Positions 11,711 through 23,200 of a stretch of 64,000 nucleotides of DNA are shown here, piece after piece. Numbering within the stretch: the stretch's first letter is position 1; each line of letters opens with the position of its first letter. The DNA lies in NCBI GenBank assembly GCA_014905825.1, contig JACGCN010000001.1:2170001-2234000 (forward strand), read 5' to 3'. The DNA is from Lyophyllum atratum (Eukaryota; Basidiomycota; Agaricomycetes; Agaricales; Lyophyllaceae). Made by a program: the position numbers and the translations under genes. The notes under the pieces were generated by a model. It saw nothing but the letters and a program-made list of their open reading frames with translations. It had not been told where the DNA came from and ran no database searches.

Positions 11711-12212
11711 CCTGTACATATATCTTATACGTATTCGAGAAATAATACTAATGCATGCATCTTTTGAAACAAGGCAATTCTATTCCACTTGTGCTTAAAG
11801 GCTAGGCGTCATATGTCGAAACTCGTGACAACATCTGGGGACGTTGTGGTTCTTGCGCGTGCTGATCATGTGCTTCTCTGCGGGTCGTGGCAATTGCAAG
11901 CCTCGTGTCGGATGCCTCCTTAGGAAAGCTTGTGTGGATAGACGCCAAGCATGCGTTCTCGCGTCAGAATGTGGTTACTGATTTGGAAGGTCCTCATGAT
12001 TCCCTCCTTTTCAGGCTGGAAATGTGACCATCTGCATAAACCACCTGGAATATCCGCCATTTCCCCGCACCTACCTCATGTGGTTCCTTTGCTTCCGCTT
12101 CTTCGATATGGCAGGTAACTCATGCTCTCCGAGCATGATTCGCGTTGTGCCGGCCTACGTGCTCCTTAAAAGACAGTGAGCCCAACGGTCGTTTTTGACC
12201 CATAGGATCACT
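11711..12212. promoter_or_regulatory. Intergenic / promoter of the beta-glucosidase
   Basis: About 500 bases between the OSH stop and the GH3 start. Two hexamers match the CreA/Mig1 consensus SYGGRG: ctgggg at 11835-11840 and ccccgc (minus strand) at 12063-12068. Carbon repression of cellulases makes them plausible, but six-base matches occur often by chance. No clear TATA box and no open frame of note. Confidence 0.35.
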
Positions 12213-15200
12213 ATGCTCTCCTTGCGTCTCCGAGCCTTGATTTGGCTTGCCTGTACAGTTACAGCTCAACAACCACTTTACGCCCAGTGTGGCGGAATTG
12301 GATGGTCCGTAGTTCCAAACCCGTTGCAGAATAGCAGATGTCAAATGATATATGCAGGAGCGGTGGAACAACTTGTGTCAGTGGTTCAGTTTGCACGAAG
12401 CTAAACGACCGTAAGGAACGACTATGCTTCTCTACTACTGCTCGCCGAACAACATACAGACTATTTACAATGCCTTACAACTCCATCCACTGCGAGAACG
12501 ACCCCTACCTCCGTGCCAACGAGCTCAACCACGTCTATGACATCGAGCGCCCCTACTAGTTCAAGTACACTGGCAGGTAAGTATTCTTTGCTCTCAATCT
12601 TCGGGCAGCGCCAAGATCTCAAGTATCACCAGCAAACATGTCACAGGAGTGGACCGCCGCTTACACGAAGGTGAATTTTTATCCTTCGCGTGGAGGGGTG
12701 GAACCCTGACATGCGCCTGTGTTAGGCCAAGGTTGCAGTTGCTAAACTGTCACTCACGGATAAAGTGAACCTCGCCACAGGTGATGCGTTGACCTGGCAA
12801 AACTATTGCGTACTGACGACAGACACGAGGCGTTCAATGGCAAAAAGGTAATGGGTTGTTTGTGCGTTACCTCGTACATAAGTAGGCTCAGCTTGATCTG
12901 CAAGGAAACTGCGTTGGAAATACGCCCGCGATATCATCCATCTCATTCCCTGGGCTTTGCTTAGAGGGTATGTGTTTTCTCAATTTCGTGAACACACCGA
13001 GTTTACTTGCTTCACAGACTCGCCCCTCGGTGTTAGGTTTGCGGACAATGTGTCAGCTTTTACGGCGTAAGTGGGAGTTGCTGCTGGAAAGCCTGGTTAC
13101 TAAATCGACCACGCTGGCAGTGGAATCAACGTTGCAGCTACCTTCAATCGTACTCTCATGACACAGCATGGGGCTGCGATGGGCGCCGAGTTCCGCGGAA
13201 AGGGCATACATGTGGCCCTCGGTCCAATGATGTGCGATTCGCTGCCCTGCTGCCCCGGCCTTCTAACTGAATACTCGGTAGGAATATAATGCGCGCCCCT
13301 GCTGCTGGAAGAAATTGGGAAGGGTGAGTAGCATACGGAGTGACTGTACTTTACGCTTATGTGGAGCTAGCTTTGGTGGTGACCCATACCTTTCTGGAGA
13401 AGCAGCATTCCAGGTGATCACAGGCATTCAATCGCAAGGTGTTCAAGGTATGCGTATCTCGTCACATCGTTGCTTTCGTTCTGTCCATCATGACAACCCA
13501 TGTAGCCACGGCGAAGCATTACATTAACAATGAACAGGAGCACTTCCGCGATTCTAGCTCCTCGAACGTTGATGACAGGTACAGATCCCTCTCTATGCAA
13601 TAATCTCTGATTGACCCTTCTTTTAGGACTGTAAGATTTTGAATTTTCTAGTCTGCACTTCACGTTGAGCGATGGAAACAGCAACACGAGATTTACGCTG
13701 CCCCAGTATGTTCTACCAAAAACTGGTTCTAAATGTTTTTATGACCCTGTCCAAAAGTTCTTGCGCAGTGTCCAGGCTAACGTCGCAGCTGTTATGTGCA
13801 GTTATAGTTGAGTGACCTTAGTCATCTGTTGTTCCTGTTCTTTAACTTGCTTGCCATCCATAGACCAAAGTGCGTGCTAGAATCATGATCTCATGCCAAT
13901 AGCTCAGCTATCCGTCGCCAGTTAATGGTAGTTATGCGTGTGAGAATGACAAGGTATTGAACGGCATTTTGAAGGGAGAGTATGAATTCCCCGGTTGTAA
14001 GTTCACATAGGTTCAGATTGCCTCCTTGATTCTCACTCAAATGGGACTTCACATCGTTCAGATGTCATGTCGGGTATGTTGGCCTGAACTCAAAACTCGA
14101 TATCATATTGACGTTTACGCTCACAGATTGGTGGGCAACTGTAAGCTGGTCTAGCCGATTTTTAGGCCCTATATCACATCCGTTCTTCCCTGTAGCACTC
14201 GACACTGTCCGTCAATAAGGGTCTCGATGTAAGTTATCTGGTTCCAGTCCGTTTTGCCTTGCTGATCTCCCGCTGCAACCAGATGACCATGCCAGGTGAT
14301 TTTCCTCTGTAAGGGGTGTGCCTCTGATTCTGATAACTCAATCACTCATAGGCGACATCGCATTGAACTCGGGTGCGCATCTCCCTCGCATGAGAAAAGG
14401 AGAAAAGAGGTCTGACCATTGACATCAAGGCACCACTTATTTCGGCCAGGCATTAATAAACGCTGTTCAATCGGGGACCGTGGCTCAATCACGCATCGAT
14501 GTACGGTTCCATAATTTTTTGTAGATTGATCATGAGGCTGACTCATTTCGAAATCCACAGGACATGGCACTTCGTATCCTTGCAGCTTGGTAGGTGATGA
14601 CGTGGTTCGGTTTTTTTCCCCACTCACAACTCGGGCAGGTATCTCCTTAAGCAAGACTCTGGTTTTCCTGCTGTCAACTTCAACGCATGGGACCTTAATG
14701 CACCAGTCAATACTCATGCAAATGTCCAGGCTGACCATAAAAAGTTTGACGCGCAGTCATACTTCATATAACTTTGTTAACTGTTACCGATTGGCAGCCT
14801 TATTCGTACCGTCGGAGCTGCCTCGACTGTTCTCCTAAAGAACGTGAACAAAGTCCTGCCACTTGGCTCTCTGAAGAGCATAGGCATCATTGGTAATGGC
14901 GCTGGGGCTAGTTCCCGGGGGCCCAATGGGTGCGTCAATAACCGGAACACAGTGCCAATAATGATGAGAACTCAAATGCATCTAGTTATGGTGACAGGGC
15001 TGGAAATGAGGGTGTTCTAGCTATGGGTGCGCTTCTAGAAATGGCAACGAGCAGACGTATCTGATTCCCAGTAGGGTGGGGAAGTGGTACAGCTGAATTT
15101 CCGTACTTGATCACTGTTTGAATTGTTTGTCTTTTTCGCAACCGCTGCGTGTCTGACCCCTTTTACTCTTGCATAGCCGCTCGACGCTATCACGACCAAA

Positions 15201-16629
15201 GCCAAGACAGCCGGTACAACCGTATCTTCGTCTTTGAGTGACACCGATCTAAACGCTGCCGCAAACGTTGCCGCTGGAAAGGATGTCGCGATTGTATTCA
15301 TCACAGGTTGGTCAAGCAGCTGCCTGACTCCTGACACCCTGACATCCTTTACACCTCTGGATAGCCGACTCTGGGGAAGGATATTTGACTGTGGAAGGTC
15401 AGACAACATCTTACGAATGTCGAAGGTGCGAAACAACTTTGGTAACTTGATCTAGGTAATGCTGGGGATCGGAACAACTTGCAGGCATGGCATGGAGGGG
15501 TGAGTTGGTTGCAATGTATCTCTTTACCGTCGGCTGACGGTGTTATAACAGGACGCTCTAGTGACTAAGGTGGCTGGTGCGAATTCCAAGACAATCGTTG
15601 TTGTCAACAGCGTTGGTCCTATTGTGATGGAGTCCTGGATAAACCATGTCAATGGTTCGGTTTACTGACTGGCTCCGGAGTTCTGTTTTCTGACGATTTC
15701 ATTTCCAGTCACCGCCGTGGTAAAGCTCAATTTGACCCAATCCTGAATTCATAGTAACTTTGTGGCGCTTGCCTTTTCCAAAGGTCTGGAGTGGGCTACC
15801 TGGACAGGAAGCTGGTAAGCACAGTGTCCAAGTGAGAATATCATTTTAGTTGACTGGTCATCCAGGAAACGCCGTTGCTGACGTCCTTTATGGTGTATAT
15901 AACCCAAGGTGACGTCTTGTAGACTGTCATCAACGCTATTCCTAAGGCTTTTTTGCAGCGGTCGCCTTCCGTACACTATCGGAAAGAGCGTTACAGACTA
16001 CTCAGCCCAAGTGCTCTACAGTTCTCACGGTGGCGTCCCCCAGCTGCCCTACTCCGAAGGGCTGCTCGTCGATTATCGTCATTTCGACAAAAACAGCATT
16101 GCGCCACGCTTCGAATTTGGTTTCGGTCTCTCTTATAGCACGTTCCAATACTCCGCCTTGAGCATTTCGGGCTCCACCGCCGGAGGAAGTGCGCCAACTG
16201 GATCTGCGCTTGACCCTTGGTATAAATACCGTTGACTCGATCAAGTCAATTGCCTGAGACTTTCTCACAGGCTGCACACGAAAGTTATCACCGTTACCTT
16301 CTCCATCAACAATTCTGGAGCAGTGGCTGGCCATGAGGTTCGCCTACCGGAACCCATTGACATGACAGTTTACTGATGTTTCGTAGATCCCTCAACTGTA
16401 CACCACTCCACCCACGTCAATCCAGTCTGCGCCCAAGAATTTAAAGGGTTTTGACAGCGTTTATCTTACGCCTGGACAGAGCAAGACGGTGACGATGCAG
16501 CTTTCAAGATACGATCTTTCATTTTGGAACGTTGTTAGTCAACGCTGGCAAGTGCCGGCGGGTACACACGGGATATCTATCGGCGCGAGTAGCAGAGATA
16601 TTCGCCTGACGGGTTCTATGACAGTGTAA
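12213..16629 (+). CDS. Secreted GH3 beta-glucosidase with N-terminal CBM1
   Basis: Extracellular enzyme releasing glucose from cellobiose and cello-oligosaccharides. A signal peptide (MLSLRLRALIWLACTVTA) leads into a CBM1 cellulose-binding module: QQPLYAQCGGIGW, intron, SGGTTCVSGSVCTKLND, intron, HYLQCL. A Thr/Ser linker follows, then the GH3 catalytic domain: SPLGVRFADN, VALGPMMNIMRAPAAGRNWEG, GVQATAKHYINNEQEHFRD and the nucleophile motif YVMSDWWATH (Asp of SDW). The second domain (LTVEGNAGDRNNLQAW, VVWSGLPGQEAGNAVADVLYG) and a fibronectin-III-like end (WQVPAGTHGISIGASSRDI) complete it. I count about 35-38 introns in 4.4 kb, including 4-nt and 6-nt microexons. All junctions I checked keep the frame, so the gene looks intact. 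N-terminal CBM1 on GH3 is known from white-rot basidiomycetes. Confidence 0.9.
13627..13630 (+). other. Predicted 4-nt microexon of the GH3 gene
   Basis: The bases GACT lie between an acceptor (ttttag, 13621-13626) and a donor (gtaaga, 13631). Joined to ...GATGACAG (ends 13578) and CAACACGAG (starts 13682) they give D-D-R-T-Q-H-E-I-Y, matching the conserved GH3 pattern DDRT-HE-Y. Skipping the four bases breaks the frame. Confidence 0.7.
13864..13869 (+). other. Predicted 6-nt microexon of the GH3 gene
   Basis: ACCAAA lies between an acceptor (ccatag, ending 13863) and a donor (gtgcgt, from 13870). It joins CSY (ends 13806) to NGSYACEND (from 13922), giving C-S-Y-N-Q-I-N-G, the expected GH3 sequence. 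Without it the Asn-Gln pair is lost. Confidence 0.7.
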
Positions 16630-16928
16630 AGACTGGGTAAATGGGTTTGTAAAGGAATTCATCTTGTCGTGTAGGGCCTTAAGAGATTAAATCTTTGTTT
16701 TGATTTCAATCATTCTCGCTAGATTGAAGACTCTCGTGCTAGGAGGTTGAATGACTGATGGTGTGTGCCAAGTGTGTGAGCTGCCGTTTGGTAGTAGCTG
16801 TACTTCAGCCTAGTAGAATTGGCTGGATGGTTATGTTATGTAAACAACGATCGGCCGAAGATGCTAAATGAATTGCCCAACTTGGTATAAAATATTTTCG
16901 GTCATAAGCTTGGCTCTCAGCTAGCGCC

Positions 16929-19900
16929 ATGTTTCGAGGCTCTCGGTTTCAGCCTTGGAGGGCCCTGTATGCCTTTCAACGTTCTCTTGCAACACACGCT
17001 CCGCTGGCCGAGAAAGCTTGCGCCTCAATCACACCTCCTTATGCTCGCTTAATCGAGAATCTCGAACAGGCCCGAAAAATCTTGAACAGGCCCTTGACAC
17101 TGTCGGAAAAGATTCTGTATAGCCATCTGGTAGACCCAGAGAAGTCCTTAGCTGGAGGAGGCAGAATTAGAGGAGAGGCTTACCTTCAGCTCCATCCCGA
17201 GCGAGTTGCAATGCAAGATGCTTCCGCCCAGTATGTCTTCGAAACGCTCTATCATGGTTAAGTTAATTGACTCTCGGTCCAGAATGGCGCTGTAAGATTC
17301 ACTTAACAGGAATCAGAGCCTTCCCGTTGATTTTGACACTTCGCAGACTGCAATTTATGAGTGCCGGTCTTGCTCAGTGTGCAGTTCCTACCAGCATCCA
17401 TTGTGACCACCTCATTCAGGCCGCAGAGGGCGCTGAAGTAGATTTGAAGGTAGCCATCATTTCTTATCAATCGGACTTATCCAATTCATAGCTTCGAAAG
17501 CGTTCAATTGTTTCGAATCAAGAAGTCTTCGATTTCCTCGAAAGTGCCGCCAAGAAGTATGGCATCGAGTTTTGGCGTCCTGGTTCTGGAATTATCCATC
17601 AAATTGTCCTTGAGAACTATGCCGCACCCGGAATGCTGATGTCAGTCTACCTTAAGCCGTATTGCGGTGGAGAACTATCTCACCAATGCAATATCTAGGT
17701 TAGGTACAGGTGGGAGACGTTCAACCTAGGCTTCAGCAATTGCGATTGATTTGTACTCTTCCAAAGATTCTCATACACCAAACGCTGGCGGTCTTGGCAT
17801 GCTTGCCATTGGTGTCGGTGGAGCTGATGCTGTGGACGCAATGACCGGAACGCCATGGGAGCTTAAAGCCCCGCGGGTCTTAGGTGAGCATTTCGATCAT
17901 TGCTGTTTTCCTCCGGCTCTTATAAGTTGGGATCAGGCATACATTTGACTGGTGCTCTGAATGGATGGGCTACACCGAAAGATCTAATTCTTCATTTGGC
18001 TGGAAAACTGACAGTTAGGGTGAGTCTGTCGGAGTCGTATTCTCGTTCATCAACTTAAGTATTGAAAAGGGAGGAACGGGTTGCATACTGGAGTACTTTG
18101 GTCCTGGTGTCTTCAATCAGTCTTGTACAGGCAAGAATCTGACTTTCGTGTTCAATCTATCGATATTGACCATTGAATAGGATTGGCCACAATCGCAAAC
18201 ATGGGTGCCGAGGTAGGGGCAACGACTTCTACGTTTCCCTATACTCCCCGGATGAATGCGTATCTGAGAGCAACCGGCCGTGGACCAGTTGCTGCTGCTG
18301 CCGACGAAGCTGCTTCTCGAGGCTTCCTGGCCGCTGACGAAGGTGCCGAGTACGATGAAGTCATTGAAATCGTATGTCGTAAATTTTCATTCTGCTCCCA
18401 TCGTTAAATACATCCCATTTAGAACCTCTCGGACTTGGAGCCAACCATCAACGGGCCATTCACTCCAGATCTAGCGACCCCCCTCTCTAAATTTGGTTCA
18501 TTTATCAAGGATCAAGGATGGAAAGATGAATTCTCCGCTGGTCTGATTGGCTCATGTACAAACAGCTCCTACGAAGACATGGTGGCGCATATTCGTTTAC
18601 GCCGTCTCAAAATGTCTGACAATTCGGTTTTTTTGCAGACCCGTGTTGCGGATTTGGCCAGACAAGCAAAATCTGCTGGTATAACTGCCAAGGTAATTTG
18701 CACTAGGTTATATTAGGTTACCTTTGGTCTAACTAAAAACAGGTTCCATTCTTTTGTACCCCTGGGTCCGAGCAAATTCGTGCGACCATGGAACGCGACA
18801 ACGTTACCTCAACTCTGGAGGATGTTGGTGCGGTCGTACTGGCAAATGCGTGTGGTCCTTGCATCGGCCAGGTTTGTCATAGGCTCAAACCTACCAATTT
18901 TAATCACTTATACCTTTTTATATAGTGGAAGCGCGAGGACAAGAAAGACGAAGAGAACGGTAGATGCCTCACTAACTAACTCAATATCACATCCACTAAG
19001 ACGATAACTCTGACTCAGCGATCCTCACGAGCTTCAATCGAAATTTCAAGTCAAGAAATGATGGCAATCGATTCACCATGAATTTCCTCGCTTCCCCCAC
19101 CATCGTGACCGCTATGGCTTTCTCAGGCAAATTGTCTTTCAATCCTATGGCAGATGCGCTGACCCTTCCTTCCGGGGAGGCCTTCAAATTTTCCCCGCCG
19201 TCGGGCCAAGATCTTCCTTCAGCTGGCTTTACTGCAGGAGAAACCTCGTATTACCCTCAACCCACTCCGCAACCGCAGCCTGATGTCCAGGTAGTCATCA
19301 AGCCTGATTCGCAGAGACTAGAGCTCCTTGAGCCCTTCTCTAGCCACTTTGGAGAATCCAATAAAAGAGGCCAGGAACTTCCTTCTTTGAAGGTACTCAT
19401 GCGGGTACGAGGGAAGTGTACGACAGACCATATATCTGCTGCGGTATGTAATGGTCGTCTGCTTCAAGAGAACGTCGATCCATGACCTTCTACAGGGTCC
19501 ATGGCTCAAATACAAGGGCCATCTAACCAACATTTCGGAAAACCTTTGTAAGTCGACGCGGGAACTCATATGATGTACCACTTCTGATTTTCTTTTTCCC
19601 CAATCGCTAGTGATCACAGTGGGTGTTTTTTCCCTTCGTGCGTCGAGGACTGCTCCCAACCATTCAATTTAGGCGGTAAATGACGAAGGTGGTGATGTTA
19701 ACAAGGCCTTCGACCGTGATCAGGACACATCGGGAACCATTCCCGAAGTCGCCAAAGGTTTTAAAGCTCGGCAGCAACCCTGGGCACTTGTCGTCGACGA
19801 TAATTATGGTGAAGGCAGTGCACGAGAGCATGCAGCCTTGCAACCCCGATTCTACGGTACGTACATGCATTTCTATTCTGTACTGCCAACTTAGCTATAT

Positions 19901-20265
19901 ACAGGGTGCGCACTTATCCTTGCCCGGTCATTTGCTCGTATCCACGAAACCAATCTCAAAGTGGGTTTCTCTCGCTGTGCCGCAGAGTCCGGAAGAACTG
20001 ACACCTCTCTCAGAAACAAGGAGTTCTACCCCTCTGGTTTGCAGACAAGGCTGACTATACACGCATCGGATCCGGCGATACCATCGAAACCATGGGCCTT
20101 GCAGAAACCCTCCAAGGTGTACCTGATGCTACAATCACACTCAAAGTTACGAAACGGAATGGAGAGGTGTTCGAGATCCCCACGACTCATACCATGTCCA
20201 GCGATCAACTCAAATGGCTTGAGGCTGGTTCTGCTTTGAATTATATCCGTTCCCGGATGGAGTAG
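16929..20265 (+). CDS. Mitochondrial aconitate hydratase, Aco2-like
   Basis: A 4Fe-4S hydro-lyase of the aconitase family. An N-terminal mitochondrial presequence ([20 protein letters not shown]) precedes the aconitase core: [58 protein letters not shown] and [11 protein letters not shown]. Cluster-binding cysteines are seen in [14 protein letters not shown] and [11 protein letters not shown], and substrate arginines in [13 protein letters not shown]. The C-terminal swivel domain has [32 protein letters not shown] and [16 protein letters not shown]. The string [13 protein letters not shown] and the overall divergence suggest the Aco2 branch, which in yeast serves lysine synthesis as a homocitrate dehydratase; that role is inference. 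An 11-nt exon (17699..17709) restores LGT before DSHTP, and the intron 18131..18180 is GC-AG. The stop is one base from the stop of MSH1 on the other strand. Confidence 0.9.
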
Positions 20266-20266
20266 A

Positions 20267-23200
20267 CTATATACGTGTTGGGCTCCGGGGATATACACCC
20301 ATGTCATGATTATCTATCCTGCGCGCTTTCAGCCAAGACAAGGTTTCTTTCGCGACTACAACAGCCGCAGAGGGCATACCAGCCAACTGGGCGACTTTCA
20401 ACCCATGACTGTTACGATTAACACCAGGTTGCACACGATACTGATATGCAAAATGGTCGTCCTTGTAGAGGTTTTGAGTGCAAATTCGCAGAATTCAACG
20501 TTGGAGGTAACGTACAGTCAGTTTCATCTACGTCGGTGCAGAAAAATTCTACACCCGCAAAGATTCCTTCAGACTGGTTTGGATAGCCGAGCATGTCGGA
20601 CAACTCATGAAAGTGGGTCGCGAAAAGTGTCCTGCATTGATTTTTCGTGACCAGATGGTGAACAGTGGCGTATGCAATAGCCAGACCATCTGTAACTGTT
20701 GTTCCGCGGCCCACTTCAGTCCATGATGACCTGGCGAACGATATTTGAATCAAATCCTCGAGAGCAAGAATGATACTACGTACAAGGCTTTTTGGAGTTG
20801 CGCGGCGGAGGATTTCTGCAGTTTCAAGCATTTCTACCATGAAGGTGCTCCGATCGTGAAAAAGGTCATCCTTAGCGCCGACCCTGGAAAACACTTTATC
20901 CACGATACCCATAACGGCGGAGTCAGCGGGTACGAATGAGCCAGTTTGAGCCAGGATGGTGATCAACGCGGTTTGGCGGAGGAAAGTCGACTTTCCTGCC
21001 ATGTTTGGCCCGGTGACAACATGAAGCCTGGATGCCGGAGAGAGCTTGACTGAGTTTGGTGTAAAAATACGGCCCGCTGCAAGGAGTCCAAGCTCAACTG
21101 TAGGATGTCTGCCATTCGTGACATCGTAAAGCGCACTACAACGGCAGGTCAACATAGCCCTTAGGTTTTCCAAGCCCTGTTACTCACTCATTTTTCAAAA
21201 CTGGCCTCACAAAATTCAGCTCCGCAGCCAATGTGGCGAAAGATAACGCAACGTCTAACTCATCCAGTAATCGAGCGTTGCGCCGGAGGGACAGAGAATG
21301 GCTGGTGACCTTGACCCAGTGCATCAGCCGCGCATGCGATGATTCAATACTGGTCGTTACTCACTTCGCTCCGAAGAATCTCAAATGCCTCCTTCTCGGC
21401 CACAGTCAGAGCTTGTGTGGTATTCGTAATCTGGCCTCCGATTCGGGACCATTCCTAACAGGAGTCTAATCAGCCGTGACACTCTTTAAAGCGAGAAAAA
21501 GCTTATACTTGGAAGAAGTAGCAGCGAGTAGACCCACTTTCTGCGATTGAGATGAACTCCGGCGATGCATTGAGTTCCGACTGGTCTCGCTTCGCTTTGC
21601 CGAGATGGACATGCATTCCATGTGCGGGAGAAGCACGGAGTGTTAGTGAAGGTGCATCTAAAAGAACGAATTAACATTTCAAGATCGTGTAGGCTGGATG
21701 ATGCTGACCGTATGTCAGTTGTAAATCTTTCTCGAGTTCTTCCCTTTGGCGAAGAAGGCTTCGAAGAGAATTGTGCAAAGTTGTCAATTTCGACGAGAAA
21801 CTAATCATTAGTTTAGTATTGTGGCAAGGCCTAGACTGATATGTATCCTCACCCTGGCTTGATCGTCCATTTCGCGGGCCCATATTGCCAGATTATGTCG
21901 CTGTCGTCGCGAGACACTGCTTCATCCTCATCGGTGTTACTTCCAATGACCGCTTCAGTTGTCGTTGACACGTCGGTGCTCGAAGATATGCCCTCCAGCG
22001 CTCTACCGATTCTTTTTGAAAGATCACCCAGGTCAATCATACCAGACATCAATGCGTCTATACTGGCCCAATCATCTTTATTGAAGTCAACACGCTCGAC
22101 AGATTCCAGTTGCTTTTCGTCCTCGATTCGTTTCACGATGTTGGACCATATGCAGGCCGTCCTTTTCACTGCGAGTAGATCGTTTGGATCCCCCCGACCA
22201 AGCATAAATTTCTGCACAATACGTCCAGTGTCTTCCGCATCAGCCAAGGCTGCAGCAAGGTCGACCTGAAAGTGAGGCCGTGCGTGGAAGAATGCGACTA
22301 AGGATTGGCGTGCATTGATTTCAACGATGGAGGTGCTGGGTGAACCTGTAAGTGGATGTGAGTCGTAGACTCGAGCGCACGGACGAGGACTCACAAAGCC
22401 ATCTGCTGAGAAGACGACTGCCACCACTTGTGACCGTCCGTTTGATGGCGCTCAAGAGACTGCCTTTGGTACCACCTTCTCTAAACCCTTCTCGGATTTC
22501 GAGCGCTTTAATGGTGTGAGAATCTATTTGCATGCGCCCCTCGGTGCCTTCGCGATTCGGTGATGATAGGATAGGCATGTGCTCCAACAGGTTAGCATGG
22601 AGGTACGCAGTTAATAGACCGATGGCCTGATGTCTCCTCAAGACCGAGAGCAGGCTCTACGAGATCCATTTCAGGGTACTTGAATCAGATGAACTGCCGG
22701 TCTCTTGAAGGGGCAGCGGGATTTCGTGATCATCCAGAGTTACGGAACGCTCCCAAGTTGCTGTCGGGGAAATAAATGAGATGAAGTTATCATCCTCTGC
22801 TAGGGCCTCGAAGATTGGATGATGCTTGATCGGTTCCAAGCTGCTGTTGAGCACGACTTCTTTTGGACAAATCCGAGCAAGTTCATCTCGCAGACTATCG
22901 ATAGTCGTGGTCTTGGAAAAAAACTCTCCTGTTGAGACGTCAATCCACGCTAGACCGAGGGGGGTGACGGTTGTTGTCACGGAATCGGCGGGTTGGGAGG
23001 TGCTGATGGCGAGAAGATAATTGTTCTCAAATGGGTTCAAGAATGGCTCGTCAATGAGCGTTCCCGGTGTGATGACGCGAGCGACGCGTCTGTCGAAGGT
23101 CTTGACACCCTCAGAAAATCGCGGAAACTCCTCGCACATCGCGACAAATCGCTTATTTTGCTGCACCAGGACTTTTATATGCTTGTCAATGTGGACCAGC

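Noticed and set aside
12063..12068. CreA/Mig1 hexamer before the beta-glucosidase as a real repression site
   Set aside because: Kept only as a low-confidence note; a degenerate six-base match is expected by chance every few hundred bases.
12213..16629. GH3 gene as a pseudogene
   Set aside because: At first the many stops suggested decay, but every junction examined closes with GT-AG introns and the two microexons, giving a complete GH3 protein.
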